Source: CAZOOM01 sp964460795 (lineage in GTDB: Bacteria; Omnitrophota; Omnitrophia; Omnitrophales; Aquincolibacteriaceae). Taken from it: 64,000 nucleotides of DNA. A program made the translations under genes and the position numbers. The stretch is taken from NCBI GenBank assembly GCA_964460795.1, contig CAYWRU010000004.1:40867-104866 (forward strand). Reading direction: 5' to 3'. The notes beneath the pieces are model-generated. The model did no database searches and was not told where the DNA came from. It was given only the letters and a program-made list of their open reading frames with translations. Shown here piece after piece: positions 8,788 to 17,430 of this stretch (its first letter is position 1; every line of letters begins with the position of its first letter).

Positions 8788-9801
8788 TTATTTGCGAACG
8801 TGCTTAAGCCAGTATTCCGCAATCTGTACAGCGTTCAAGGCCGCACCTTTACGGATCTGATCGCCGGCAAGAAACAAGGCCAAACCGTTATCCACGGAAG
8901 GATCTTTTCGGATGCGCCCCACATAAACATCATCTTTTCCGCTTACTTCCAGCGGCATAGGAAAATGATTTTTGGTGTTGTCATCCTGGATCTTTACTCC
9001 CGGAGCTTTGGCTAAAATTTCCCGGGCCTCGTCCGGAGTGATTGGTTTTTCAAACTCGATGAAGAGCGCTTCGGAGTGCGCTCGGTAAACCGGCACACGA
9101 ATCGTTGTGGCTACCACACGAAGTTTGCTGTCGTGCATAATTTTCTGAGTTTCCCGGATCATCTTGATTTCTTCTTCGCAGTACCCGTCTTCTTTAATCG
9201 CGCTGTTATGCGAAAAAAGATTGAACGCAATCTGATGAGGAAAGACTTCACAGGTCGGCCGGTCCCCTTGCAGCACTTGGCGCGTCTGATGTTCCAATTC
9301 CTGCATGGCCTTGGCCCCGGCACCGCTCACCGCTTGATATGTTGCCGCCACAATGCGTTTGATCTTTGCAGCTTGATGAAGCGGCCAAATCGGAACCACC
9401 ATTAAAATCGTGGAACAGTTTGGATTGGCAATAATCCCTTTATGCTTACGAATATCCTCAGCATTAATTTCCGGAACTACGAGCGGAACTTCTGGATCCA
9501 TACGGAAAGCGCTGGTGTTATCCACCATGAGCGCTCCGGCCTTTACAATCATGGGTGCCAGTTTTTTGCTGACACTTCCTCCGGCGCTGGAAAGCACAAG
9601 ATCCACATTTTTAAAACTCTCGGGCGTGGCTTCTTCCACCTGAATGGTTTTCCCCTGAAACGCGACCGATTTCCCCGCAGAGCGCGAGGATGAGAGAAGA
9701 CGAAGTTCCGCCATGGGAAATTTCCGCTCCGCCAAAATGGAGAGGAACTCCTGACCCACAGCACCCGTTGCACCTAAAATTGCGACCTTCAATCCTGACA
9801 T
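8788..9801 (-). CDS. asd: Aspartate-semialdehyde dehydrogenase
   Basis: A 337-residue enzyme making aspartate semialdehyde, precursor of lysine/diaminopimelate, threonine and methionine. It has an N-terminal Rossmann motif (ILGATGAVGQEFL), the active-site Cys129 in NPNCSTI, and RVPVYRAHSEALFIEF, which contains the substrate-binding Arg and catalytic His. It lies downstream of leuB, separated by an AT-rich repeat. Confidence 0.96.
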   Translation of the reverse strand: MSGLKVAILGATGAVGQEFLSILAERKFPMAELRLLSSSRSAGKSVAFQGKTIQVEEATPESFKNVDLVLSSAGGSVSKKLAPMIVKAGALMVDNTSAFRMDPEVPLVVPEINAEDIRKHKGIIANPNCSTILMVVPIWPLHQAAKIKRIVAATYQAVSGAGAKAMQELEHQTRQVLQGDRPTCEVFPHQIAFNLFSHNSAIKEDGYCEEEIKMIRETQKIMHDSKLRVVATTIRVPVYRAHSEALFIEFEKPITPDEAREILAKAPGVKIQDDNTKNHFPMPLEVSGKDDVYVGRIRKDPSVDNGLALFLAGDQIRKGAALNAVQIAEYWLKHVRK

Positions 9802-9817
9802 AAAAACTCCTTAACTT

Positions 9818-9936
9818 AAATTAGAATCTCGAAATCCGAAGCACGAAACAATATCTAATGTCCTAAATTCCAATGTTTCAAACATTCGATATTCGAATTT
9901 TAGATTTGTTTCGAATTTCGAATTTAGGATTTCGGA
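9818..9936. repeat. AT-rich dispersed repeat (ATTTCGAATTT type)
   Basis: This leuB-asd gap consists almost wholly of degenerate units resembling AATCCGAAGCACGAAAC and ATTCGAATTT, partly in inverted orientation. A second cluster with the same AATCCGAAGCACGAAA unit fills 38900-39095, and a weak relative lies at about 26360-26394. No gene is seen in it. Confidence 0.6.
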
Positions 9937-9937
9937 T

Positions 9938-11002
9938 TTATGCTTTCACTCGTTCCGCGACAAGATCCCCAACTTCAGAAGTCGAAAATCCCATTTTGCC
10001 AGCCGCGAGACTTTTGAGTTTATTGGCTGTCACATCCATCACGCATTTCTCGATTTTGTCAGCCGCGGCACGTTCTCCCAAAGTTTCCATCATCATTCCC
10101 GCCGCACAAATGGCTGCCAACGGATTGATGACGCCTTGATTCGTATACTTAGGAGCGGATCCACCAATAGGTTCAAACATGGAAACGCCGCCCGGATGGA
10201 TATTTCCTCCGGCCGCGATTCCCATACCTCCTTGGATCATAGCCCCTAAATCTGTAATGATGTCGCCGAACATATTGTCGGTGACAATCACATCAAACCA
10301 CTCAGGATTTTTTACCATCCACATACAGGTTGCATCCACATGAGCATAATCACGTTTAATATCCGCGTAATCTTTGGCCCCGACCTCATGAAAAACGCGC
10401 TCCCATAAATCAAAGGCATAGGTGAGCACATTGGTTTTTCCGCACAACGTCAGTTTTTTGTCCTTGTTTCTCATTCGCGTGTATTCAAAAGCATAACGAA
10501 GACATCGTTCCACACCTTTTCGCGTATTGCGGCTGACCTGAACCGCAACTTCATCTGGCGTGCCTTTTTTGATGAACTCCCCTTCTCCGACATAAAGGCC
10601 TTCGTTATTTTCGCGCACCACCACAAAGTCGATATGCTCAGGCTTTTTATCTTTCAGCGGACAATCCACGCCGGGAAAAAGTTTCACGGGCCGGAGATTG
10701 ATGTACTGCTCAAGATCAAAACGAAGTTTGAGGAGCAGTCCCTTTTCCAAAATTCCGGGTTTCACATCCGGATGTCCGACCGCACCAAGAAAAATGGAGT
10801 CAAATCCGCGCAATTCCTTTAAAACTGAGTCCGGCAGAATTTCTCCGGTTTTTAAATAGCGATCGCCGCCCAGATCATAAATTTGGCGCGTAATCCCAAA
10901 TCCAAATTTTTTAGCTGCCACATCAAGGACTTTGAGGCCCTCGCGCACTACTTCAGGTCCTGTTCCATCTCCGGGGAGTACTGCAATCTTGTACGTCTTC
11001 AT
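9938..11002 (-). CDS. leuB: 3-isopropylmalate dehydrogenase
   Basis: A 354-residue member of the isocitrate/isopropylmalate dehydrogenase family. The N-terminus carries AVLPGDGTGPEVVREGLKV, the middle NLRPVKLFPG with substrate arginines, VRENNEGLYVGEGE, and the metal-binding VTDNMFGDIITDLGA; FEPIGGSAPKY is the NAD-site loop. The dimethylated-malate-type loop KGLLLKLRFDLEQYINLRP supports LeuB over isocitrate dehydrogenase, though tartrate or homoisocitrate dehydrogenase cannot be fully excluded. No leuACD genes are nearby. Confidence 0.85.
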   Translation of the reverse strand: MKTYKIAVLPGDGTGPEVVREGLKVLDVAAKKFGFGITRQIYDLGGDRYLKTGEILPDSVLKELRGFDSIFLGAVGHPDVKPGILEKGLLLKLRFDLEQYINLRPVKLFPGVDCPLKDKKPEHIDFVVVRENNEGLYVGEGEFIKKGTPDEVAVQVSRNTRKGVERCLRYAFEYTRMRNKDKKLTLCGKTNVLTYAFDLWERVFHEVGAKDYADIKRDYAHVDATCMWMVKNPEWFDVIVTDNMFGDIITDLGAMIQGGMGIAAGGNIHPGGVSMFEPIGGSAPKYTNQGVINPLAAICAAGMMMETLGERAAADKIEKCVMDVTANKLKSLAAGKMGFSTSEVGDLVAERVKA

Positions 11003-11031
11003 TTTTTCTCCAAACTTTTGTTGTTACTTAA

Positions 11032-11115
11032 AGTAACCAGTTGCCAGTAACCAGCAACCAGAACTAGAAAGATTTTTCATTTCCTGGTAACTGGTTACTG
11101 GTTTCTGGTTTCTGG
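11032..11115. repeat. ACCAGTAACCAG dispersed repeat
   Basis: The leuB-thiG gap is made of direct and inverted copies of a CCAGTAACCAG/CTGGTTACTGG unit that can fold into an imperfect hairpin. The same unit recurs at 44878-44997. Confidence 0.65.
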
Positions 11116-11991
11116 TTACTTTTTTAAGGACAATCCTTCTTGAGGGCTTGAGGCCGAAGCATATTCCTTCTGGGGAATTCGTCCTGCCAGATAAGCCTTT
11201 CGTCCGGCTGAAACCGCTTCGCGCATAGCAGACGCCATGAGCACAGGATCTTTCGCCTGCGCCACGGCTGTATTCATTAAAACTCCGTCTGCGCCCAGCT
11301 CCATACAAACCGCTGCGTCCGATGCCGTTCCCACTCCTGCATCGACGATTACGGGGCACGAAACCGCTTCCATAATAAATTTCAGGTTGAGCGGATTTTG
11401 AATGCCGCGTCCGGAACCAATGGGTGACGCAAGCGGCATCACACAGACAGCCCCTGCATCTTCCAAACGCTTGGCCATGATCGGATCATCATTCGTATAC
11501 GGCATGACCACAAAACCTTCTTTGACGAGAACTTTCGTAGCTTCCAAAAGTCCGAGAGTATCCGGCATGAGCGTCTTCGGATCTCCGATCACTTCCACCT
11601 TCACAAGATCTCCGCAGCCTGCCGCGCGCGCAAGCCGCGCAATGCGGATTGCGTCTTCAGCGGTATAGGCTCCTGCCGTATTGGGCAGCCAGTGATATTT
11701 TTTCCGGTCCACGAAATCGAGAATGTTTTTTTCATTTCGATCATCCAGATTCACGCGGCCAATGGCAATCGTAACCATCTCGGTTCCGGAGGTATCGAGC
11801 GCCCGAACCATTTCCTCAAACGAGGCGTATTTCCCGGTCCCCAAAATGAGCCGGGATTTCATCGTAATTTTTCCAATCTGAAGAATATCGGATGAAATGT
11901 CATTCCCGAATGATTTTGTCGGGAATCCATTCTTTGGATCCCCGCCTTCGCGGGGATGACAAACTACTTTCTTGTTATCATCTGTCCCCAT
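11116..11991 (-). CDS. thiG: Thiazole synthase ThiG with repeat-derived N-terminal segment
   Basis: ThiG builds the thiazole ring of thiamine. The family core starts at SDILQIGKITMKSRLILGTGKY; it has the Schiff-base lysine region DLVKVEVIGDPKTL, VMPLASPIGSGRGIQNP and VIVDAGVGTASDAA. I chose the ATG at 11991, one base after the glgA stop and preceded by AAGGG. This makes a 291-residue product whose residues about 11-31 are a translated GTCATTCC...GGATGAC repeat. Starting at Met82 of the long frame (11862) would give 248 residues but lose the first family strand. No thiS or thiH is nearby. Start uncertain; family certain. Confidence 0.88.
   Translation of the reverse strand: MGTDDNKKVVCHPREGGDPKNGFPTKSFGNDISSDILQIGKITMKSRLILGTGKYASFEEMVRALDTSGTEMVTIAIGRVNLDDRNEKNILDFVDRKKYHWLPNTAGAYTAEDAIRIARLARAAGCGDLVKVEVIGDPKTLMPDTLGLLEATKVLVKEGFVVMPYTNDDPIMAKRLEDAGAVCVMPLASPIGSGRGIQNPLNLKFIMEAVSCPVIVDAGVGTASDAAVCMELGADGVLMNTAVAQAKDPVLMASAMREAVSAGRKAYLAGRIPQKEYASASSPQEGLSLKK
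11899..11960. repeat. GTCATTCC...GGATGAC palindromic repeat inside the thiG start region
   Basis: A 62-base element with arms ATTCCCGA/TCGGGAAT and CCCCGC/GCGGGG. It is nearly identical in sequence and exactly identical in length to 21659-21720. It lies in frame between the glgA-adjacent ATG and the conserved ThiG core. Confidence 0.85.
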
Positions 11992-11992
11992 G

Positions 11993-13465
11993 TTAACCCT
12001 TTCGCGGACTCGGACCCGGCAGCCTCGCTGTGGTCTCGTAAAGTTGAAGATATTTTTTTGCCGAAGCCGTCCAGGAATAATCGCATGCCATCGCATTTTG
12101 GACAAGTCGAGTCCAGACTTTTGGATTTTGATAAACTTCTAATCCTTTTTCAATGACCGCCGCTAAGGCTGCCGTGTGATAATTTTCAAAAACAAATCCA
12201 TTCCCTTTCAAAGTCTTGCCATCAAAGGACTGAATCGTATCAGCCAATCCTCCCGTGGCCCGAACAATAGGAATGGTGCCGTAGCGCAGTCCAATCATCT
12301 GACTAAGTCCGCACGGCTCATAATAAGAAGGCACGAGAAGAAAATCCGAGCCTGCATAAATCCGTTTGGCCATTCGCGCATCAAAGAGAATATGGATTGA
12401 GCACTGACTCCGCCGCTTACGCCCCATTTCGCGCAGAACCCGATGATATTTTTCTTCACCGGTTCCTAAAAGGATAAATTGAAAACCAAGCTCCATCATC
12501 CGGCCTAAACACTCCACCACGAGATCAATCCCCTTTTGCTCAACCAAACGGCTGACGACCGCTGCAATCGGCGCCTTGGGATTCAAATCCAAACCATTTT
12601 CCTGTTGAAGCACGGCCTTGCAACGGGCTTTGCCTTCCAAGGCTTGCGCGTTAAAGGCCGCCGGAAGATCCGAGGCATTGGATGGATCCCATGTTACAGA
12701 ATCGATTCCATTGATAATGCCCTGGAGTTTTTCCCGTTGTTCAATTAAAACGCCTTCCAAATTACATCCAAACTCCTTGGTCTGGATTTCACGTGCATAG
12801 CGCTGACTCACCGTGGTCACCACATCCGAGTCCACAATGCCGCCTTTGATAAAACTTAGCTTCCCGTAAAACTCCAAACGGTCCATGGTGAAATGTCCCC
12901 AGTCGAGATTCGTAAGCGGCATAGAATCCGGCGGGAAATTCCCCTGATACGCCAAATTATGAATGGTAAAAACTGTTTTTGTTTTTTGAAAGAACGCATC
13001 TTTAGCATAAAGCGTTTTGATAAAAACCGGGATCATTCCGGTCTGCCAGTCATGGCAATGAATCACGTCGGGCTTGATTTTTAAAAGTTTGAGCGCCTCA
13101 AGAACAGCTTTTTGAAAAAATAAAAAACGCCGGTCATTATCCGGATAATCCTGGAGCACCGGGCCATAGAGTTCTTCCCGATTAAAAAAGAGCTTATGTT
13201 CAATAAAATAGACGGGAATTCCATCCGCAGTCTTGGAGCGATAAACCTTGCCCGTTTCCTGCTCAGATCCTAAATCAATGCGGAGTCCTTCCAATACAAG
13301 CTCAGTGATGGCCGGATCCAGATGTACGGCTTTATAGTAAGGAAGGAAGACCGTAATATCCTGGCCCTGTTTGCGAAACTCGGAGGCGAGCGTGGCCGTC
13401 ACTTCCGCCAAACCACCGGTCTTGGCAAAAGGCACCATTTCAGAACAGGCAAAAATGATTTTCAT
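11993..13465 (-). CDS. glgA: Glycogen synthase (ADP-glucose type)
   Basis: A 490-residue GT5 glycosyltransferase that extends alpha-1,4-glucan from ADP-glucose. The N-terminus has the GT5 hallmark FAKTGGLAEVT, with the nucleotide-sugar lysine Lys15. The first domain also has VIHCHDWQTGMIP and FTIHNLAYQGNFP; the second has VVSRLVEQKGIDL and the catalytic region YEPCGLSQMIGLRYGTIPIVRATGGLADT. Its own promoter lies about 140 bases upstream at 13605-13633. A GlgM/GlgE route is encoded just beyond rpmB, so two glucan-making systems sit together. Confidence 0.96.
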   Translation of the reverse strand: MKIIFACSEMVPFAKTGGLAEVTATLASEFRKQGQDITVFLPYYKAVHLDPAITELVLEGLRIDLGSEQETGKVYRSKTADGIPVYFIEHKLFFNREELYGPVLQDYPDNDRRFLFFQKAVLEALKLLKIKPDVIHCHDWQTGMIPVFIKTLYAKDAFFQKTKTVFTIHNLAYQGNFPPDSMPLTNLDWGHFTMDRLEFYGKLSFIKGGIVDSDVVTTVSQRYAREIQTKEFGCNLEGVLIEQREKLQGIINGIDSVTWDPSNASDLPAAFNAQALEGKARCKAVLQQENGLDLNPKAPIAAVVSRLVEQKGIDLVVECLGRMMELGFQFILLGTGEEKYHRVLREMGRKRRSQCSIHILFDARMAKRIYAGSDFLLVPSYYEPCGLSQMIGLRYGTIPIVRATGGLADTIQSFDGKTLKGNGFVFENYHTAALAAVIEKGLEVYQNPKVWTRLVQNAMACDYSWTASAKKYLQLYETTARLPGPSPRKG

Positions 13466-13604
13466 GTCACGATCCCAAGCTTGGGTTTCATTTCCATCTG
13501 CGTATTACTAGCTTAATGTGCATTTCCATTGATTCGGCCCTATGCAGGAACCCGGCAGGACGCGGAAACCCTTTCCCCCGCTGACAGCATTTTTGAAGAA
13601 GGGA

Positions 13605-13633
13605 AGTATATAACAGAAAAAAGGCCTTGCCAA
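13605..13633 (-). promoter_or_regulatory. Promoter of glgA-thiG (shares its -35 with rpmB)
   Basis: On the minus strand TTGGCA (13633-13628) and TATACT (13610-13605) are spaced by exactly 17 bases. The -35 box overlaps that of the divergent rpmB promoter on the other strand. The leader before glgA would be about 130 bases. Confidence 0.75.
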
Positions 13634-13654
13634 GATGGTCCTCCTGACTATAAT
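13627..13654 (+). promoter_or_regulatory. Promoter of rpmB, probably giving a leaderless mRNA
   Basis: TTGCCA (13627-13632), 16-base spacer, TATAAT (13649-13654). Only eight bases separate the -10 box from the rpmB ATG at 13663, so transcription should begin at or within about two bases of the start codon. No ribosome-binding site is present in those bases. Confidence 0.7.
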
Positions 13655-13662
13655 TCGCTCCC

Positions 13663-13926
13663 ATGCGTACCTGTGAAATTTGCAACCGAAAACCTCTTGT
13701 GGGCAGTTCCATCGCCCGCCGCGGTCTTGCCAAAAAAACCGGCGGAATTGGTAAAAAAATCACCGGCATCACCCGCCGGCGGTTCTTCCCCAATCTCAAG
13801 CGCGTGAAAGTCCGTTTTCCAAACGGAACGGTTCGCCGCATCAAGGTATGCACCAGCTGCCTTCAGGCCAACAAGGTCACGAAGGCTGTTTCCTTCAAAA
13901 AGTCCCCGGCCGCTCAAGCCGCATAA
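13663..13926 (+). CDS. rpmB: 50S ribosomal protein L28
   Basis: An 87-residue bL28. It opens with CEICNRKPLVGSSIARRGLA and has NLKRVKVRFPNGTVRRIKVCTSC near the end. Two CxxC pairs (Cys4/Cys7 and a second near residues 61-64) make it a zinc-binding C+ form. It is a solitary plus-strand gene. The strong -10 box just upstream suggests a leaderless transcript. Confidence 0.95.
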   Translation: MRTCEICNRKPLVGSSIARRGLAKKTGGIGKKITGITRRRFFPNLKRVKVRFPNGTVRRIKVCTSCLQANKVTKAVSFKKSPAAQAA

Positions 13927-13992
13927 ATTCAGGTTTCTCTTTTGATTTCTCAGACAGGATTTTTCTGACTACGCATTTCTGTTCAGAACTAA

Positions 13993-15195
13993 TTAATCGA
14001 GGAGCGAGCGATAAAGTGAGAGAGTCTGGCGGGCGATCGATTTCCAGCTAAAGAATGCCATCGCACGCTTTCGGCCGGCTTGCCCCATCTTGCGAGAAAG
14101 ATCCGGATGGACCATCAAATAATTAATTTGGCGTGCCAGATCTTTGGAGAATTTTCCAGGATCCAGAGGCTCAAACGGACTTGATTTCTTTTGCGCTACT
14201 TTGACCAGTAATCCAGTTTTTTGATGCTCCACAACCTCAGGAATTCCGCCCACCCGGCTCGCTACCACAGGGATTTCGCATGCCATGGCCTCCAGATTGA
14301 TAATCCCAAAAGGCTCATAAATGGAAGGACAGCAAAAAAGTGAGGCGTGAGAATAAAGCGCCACTTTATCCGGCACAGGCAGAACCTCCTGAATCCAAAT
14401 CACACCAGGCCGATCTTTTTTAACCTCAGTAATAGCGCATTCCATTTCCCGGGCAATCTCCGGTGTATCCGGAGATCCGGCGCAGAGCACGACTTGAAAT
14501 CCAGGATCCAAATAACGAATGGCATTCACGAGATGGAGAATTCCTTTTTGGCGCGTAATTCGTCCCACAAACAGAACAAAGGGTTTTGAAGGATTGACTC
14601 CGCAGCGTTTGACACGTTCAGGATCTCGAACCCGTCGATATTCCTGAGTATCAATTCCGTTGTAAATCACATGGACTTTTTCAGGACTCACATTGAAAAG
14701 CCGAAGGATGTCTTTTCGGGTCTCTTCAGAAACCGCGATGATCGCATCCGCCATCTCAAGCGCTGTGCGTTCCACCCAGCAGCTGAAATCATACCCCCCG
14801 CCCAGCTGCTCGCGCTTCCAAGGGCGGAGAGGCTCCAAGGAATGGACGGTGATCACTAACGGGATAGAGTGATTCAGCTTGGCAAGAATTCCTCCAAAAT
14901 GGGCATACCAGGTATGACAATGGACAAGATCGGCATCGATTTTTTGAAGATTGAAATCCAGTCCGCGTTGGACTGTGCCGAATCCAATCTTAAGCGACTG
15001 AGAAATATTGGAAGACCTAAGCGAGTCGGGAAATCCTGTGACTTGGAGTTTTCCTTTCTTAAGGCGCTGCTCTCCATAACACCTCACATCCACATCGCAG
15101 AGTTTCGATAATTCGCGGGTGAGATAATCGACATGAACACCGGCCCCGCCATAAATATGCGGCGGATATTCATTGGTCAAAAGGAGTGTTTTCAC
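13993..15195 (-). CDS. GT4 glycosyltransferase, probable alpha-maltose-1-phosphate synthase (GlgM-like)
   Basis: A 400-residue GT-B enzyme. The N-terminus LLLTNEYPPHIYGGAGVHVD with DVDVRCYGEQ is the signature of the actinobacterial-type glycogen synthase/GlgM group; LFVGRITRQKGILHLVNAI and the E-x7-E region YEPFGIINLEAMACEIPVVAS complete the GT4 domain. The start is a GTG at 15195; the upstream part of the open frame is translated REP palindrome. It is divergent from GlgE, which consumes maltose-1-phosphate, so assignment as the producing enzyme (ADP-glucose plus glucose-1-phosphate) is strongly suggested by context but remains inference. Confidence 0.8.
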   Translation of the reverse strand: MKTLLLTNEYPPHIYGGAGVHVDYLTRELSKLCDVDVRCYGEQRLKKGKLQVTGFPDSLRSSNISQSLKIGFGTVQRGLDFNLQKIDADLVHCHTWYAHFGGILAKLNHSIPLVITVHSLEPLRPWKREQLGGGYDFSCWVERTALEMADAIIAVSEETRKDILRLFNVSPEKVHVIYNGIDTQEYRRVRDPERVKRCGVNPSKPFVLFVGRITRQKGILHLVNAIRYLDPGFQVVLCAGSPDTPEIAREMECAITEVKKDRPGVIWIQEVLPVPDKVALYSHASLFCCPSIYEPFGIINLEAMACEIPVVASRVGGIPEVVEHQKTGLLVKVAQKKSSPFEPLDPGKFSKDLARQINYLMVHPDLSRKMGQAGRKRAMAFFSWKSIARQTLSLYRSLLD

Positions 15196-15221
15196 AGCAC
15201 GTATGATAGCGCAATTAATCA

Positions 15222-15264
15222 AAAGGGGACAGGCTGCTTTTTTAAAAAGTAGCCTGTCCCCTTT
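15222..15264. repeat. REP-like palindrome GGGGACAGGC between glgM and glgE
   Basis: Perfect 14-base arms (AAAGGGGACAGGCT / AGCCTGTCCCCTTT) that continue inward through CTTTTT/AAAAAG, a near-perfect 43-base palindrome. Its GGGGACAGGC core matches the palindrome at 19043-19081 and the sequences flanking the RAYT transposase (61838-61850 and 62124-62136). It separates two divergent genes, so it could affect both 5' leaders. Confidence 0.85.
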
Positions 15265-15349
15265 ATTGAAACGAATGTAGTTGGTCAAGACGCATTCCTT
15301 TGCTAAAATATTAAAAGTTTTCTTCACTCTCCAAGATCTTAGGGACCAT

Positions 15350-17404
15350 ATGGAGCCAGTAGACATGGCAAAGACTTCGAATTCAGAAAAAGGAGCCGTC
15401 TCCGCAGTTAAAAGAAGCCCTGTCCCTTCCTACAAATCTCATTCTTCGGAAGATCTCGACTCATGCCCTTTTATTGTCATTGAAAATGTATCGCCTGAAA
15501 TCGATAACGGGGTCTTTCCCGCCAAATCCGTAGTCGGAGAGCCTGTGATCGTGGAAGCAGATATTTTAAAAGATGGTCACGATGTCATCGCGGCCTCGAT
15601 CCGATACCGGAAAGCTGCGGATAGTGGATGGCTGGAAACTCCCCTCACGCATTTTGATAATGACCGGTGGCGAGGCTCCTTTATCCCCACGGAAAATACC
15701 CGTTACCTCTTTACGCTTAGCGCCTGGATGGATCCCTTCACAACTTGGTGCCGCAATACAGAGAAAAAATGCCTCGCGAATGTCCCGATTGCAAGTGATC
15801 TGTCGGAGGGTCTTGAAATTCTGAAGCGCATCAAGAGCTTGGCAGCGCCGCAAGATTGTGCCCTGCTTGATGATTTTTTAAAGCGCATTCGAGAATTTAA
15901 AAAACCTTCGCCGGCTTTTACCGAAATTTTAAAAGATCCGCGTTTTCTCCCTCTAGCCAGCCGCTATCCCCTCAAAGATCAGCTGACAGCTTACGGCCAG
16001 GAAATCGAACTTGTGGTAGATCGAAAGCGTGCTGTTTTTAGTGCATGGTATGAAATTTTTCCGCGCTCGCAGGGAAAAATCCAGGGACGCAGCGCTACAT
16101 TTAAAGACTGTATCGCCCGGCTTCCGGACATTCAGAAGATGGGTTTTGATGTGCTTTACCTCGCACCGATCCATCCCATTGGAAAAACAAATCGCAAGGG
16201 ACCGAATAATTCCCTTATCGCAGGGCCGGACGCACCGGGATCTCCCTGGGCCATTGGTAGTGAAGCCGGCGGGCACAAGGCCATTCATCCGGAACTTGGC
16301 ACCTTGGAAGATTTTGAGGAATTTGTAAAAACCTCGGGCCGCTACGGTCTTGAGATTGCCATGGATATTGCTTTTCAATGTTCTCCGGATCATCCCTATG
16401 TCAAAGAACATCCGGACTGGTTTTATCATCTCCCGGACGGTTCCATCCGCTATGCAGAAAATCCTCCTAAAAAATACGAGGACATTTACCCCCTTAATTT
16501 TTACTGTAAAGATCGGGCAGGGCTGTGGTCAGAACTGGAAAGTGTTTTCCGATTTTGGATCGAACACGGCGTCAAAATTTTTCGAGTGGATAATCCACAC
16601 ACTAAGCCGCTCCATTTTTGGCATTGGGTGATCCAAAAAATACAGAAGGATCATCCAGAAGTCCTTTTTCTCTCCGAGGCGTTTACACGCCCCAAGATGA
16701 TGAAGTTCCTTGCCAAAGCAGGCTTTACCCAGTCTTATACTTACTTCACCTGGCGGAATACAAAAACTGAACTTCGCCAGTATCTGGAGGAACTTACCCG
16801 CTCTGAAATGCGCCATTATTTCCGAGGAAATTTTTTCGCCAACACTCCCGATATTCTGCATGAGTTTTTGCAAAAAGGCGGACGTAATGCCTTTAAAATC
16901 CGCCTCCTTCTTGCAGCAACGCTTTCATCTTCCTATGGAATTTACAGCGGCTTTGAACTGTGTGAGAACCGGGCGAAAGCCTCAGGCACAGAGGATTATC
17001 TGGACTCCGAAAAATATCAGTACAAAGTTTGGGATTGGGAACGGCCGGGCAATATCAAGGATCTCGTGACTCAGATAAATCAGATCCGTAAAGATCATCC
17101 CGCGCTTCAGGGTTATACTAACCTTGAATTTTACGATTCACGAAATGAATGGATTCTCTGCTACGGCAAACGCACGCCGGACAATAAGGATATTGTAGTC
17201 GCGGTAGTCAATCTTCATCCCGAACACGCGCATGAAGACACGATCAATCTGCCGCTTTGGAAATTTGGAATCGATGAGCACACGCCGTATTCCGTGAAAG
17301 ATCTTCTGACAGGGAAAAAATATATTTGGAAAGGTCCGTCCAACTACATCCGTTTGGATCCGAAAGATACATCAGCCCATCTCTTTCAGATTAGTAAAAC
17401 CTAA
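15350..17404 (+). CDS. glgE: Maltose-1-phosphate maltosyltransferase GlgE
   Basis: A GH13_3 enzyme that adds maltosyl units from alpha-maltose-1-phosphate to linear glucan. A beta-rich N-domain (IENVSPEIDNGVFPAKSVVG) is followed by the GH13 barrel. The predicted nucleophile is Asp414 in FRVDNPHTKP and the acid/base Glu443 in FLSEAFTRPKMM, 29 residues apart. HPIGKTNRKGPNN and the C-terminal NLHPEHAHEDTINLPLWKFG are family signatures. The ATG at 15350 (AGGGA four bases upstream) gives 684 residues, normal for the family; Met at 15365 is an alternative. Divergent from the GlgM-like gene. Confidence 0.95.
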   Translation: MEPVDMAKTSNSEKGAVSAVKRSPVPSYKSHSSEDLDSCPFIVIENVSPEIDNGVFPAKSVVGEPVIVEADILKDGHDVIAASIRYRKAADSGWLETPLTHFDNDRWRGSFIPTENTRYLFTLSAWMDPFTTWCRNTEKKCLANVPIASDLSEGLEILKRIKSLAAPQDCALLDDFLKRIREFKKPSPAFTEILKDPRFLPLASRYPLKDQLTAYGQEIELVVDRKRAVFSAWYEIFPRSQGKIQGRSATFKDCIARLPDIQKMGFDVLYLAPIHPIGKTNRKGPNNSLIAGPDAPGSPWAIGSEAGGHKAIHPELGTLEDFEEFVKTSGRYGLEIAMDIAFQCSPDHPYVKEHPDWFYHLPDGSIRYAENPPKKYEDIYPLNFYCKDRAGLWSELESVFRFWIEHGVKIFRVDNPHTKPLHFWHWVIQKIQKDHPEVLFLSEAFTRPKMMKFLAKAGFTQSYTYFTWRNTKTELRQYLEELTRSEMRHYFRGNFFANTPDILHEFLQKGGRNAFKIRLLLAATLSSSYGIYSGFELCENRAKASGTEDYLDSEKYQYKVWDWERPGNIKDLVTQINQIRKDHPALQGYTNLEFYDSRNEWILCYGKRTPDNKDIVVAVVNLHPEHAHEDTINLPLWKFGIDEHTPYSVKDLLTGKKYIWKGPSNYIRLDPKDTSAHLFQISKT

Positions 17405-17430
17405 CCCTCCGCCCTCTAAGTATTTACAAA

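Noticed and set aside
13529..13917. Frames of about 80-120 residues overlapping rpmB and its promoter
   Set aside because: They overlap a certain ribosomal protein gene in other frames and show no family features.
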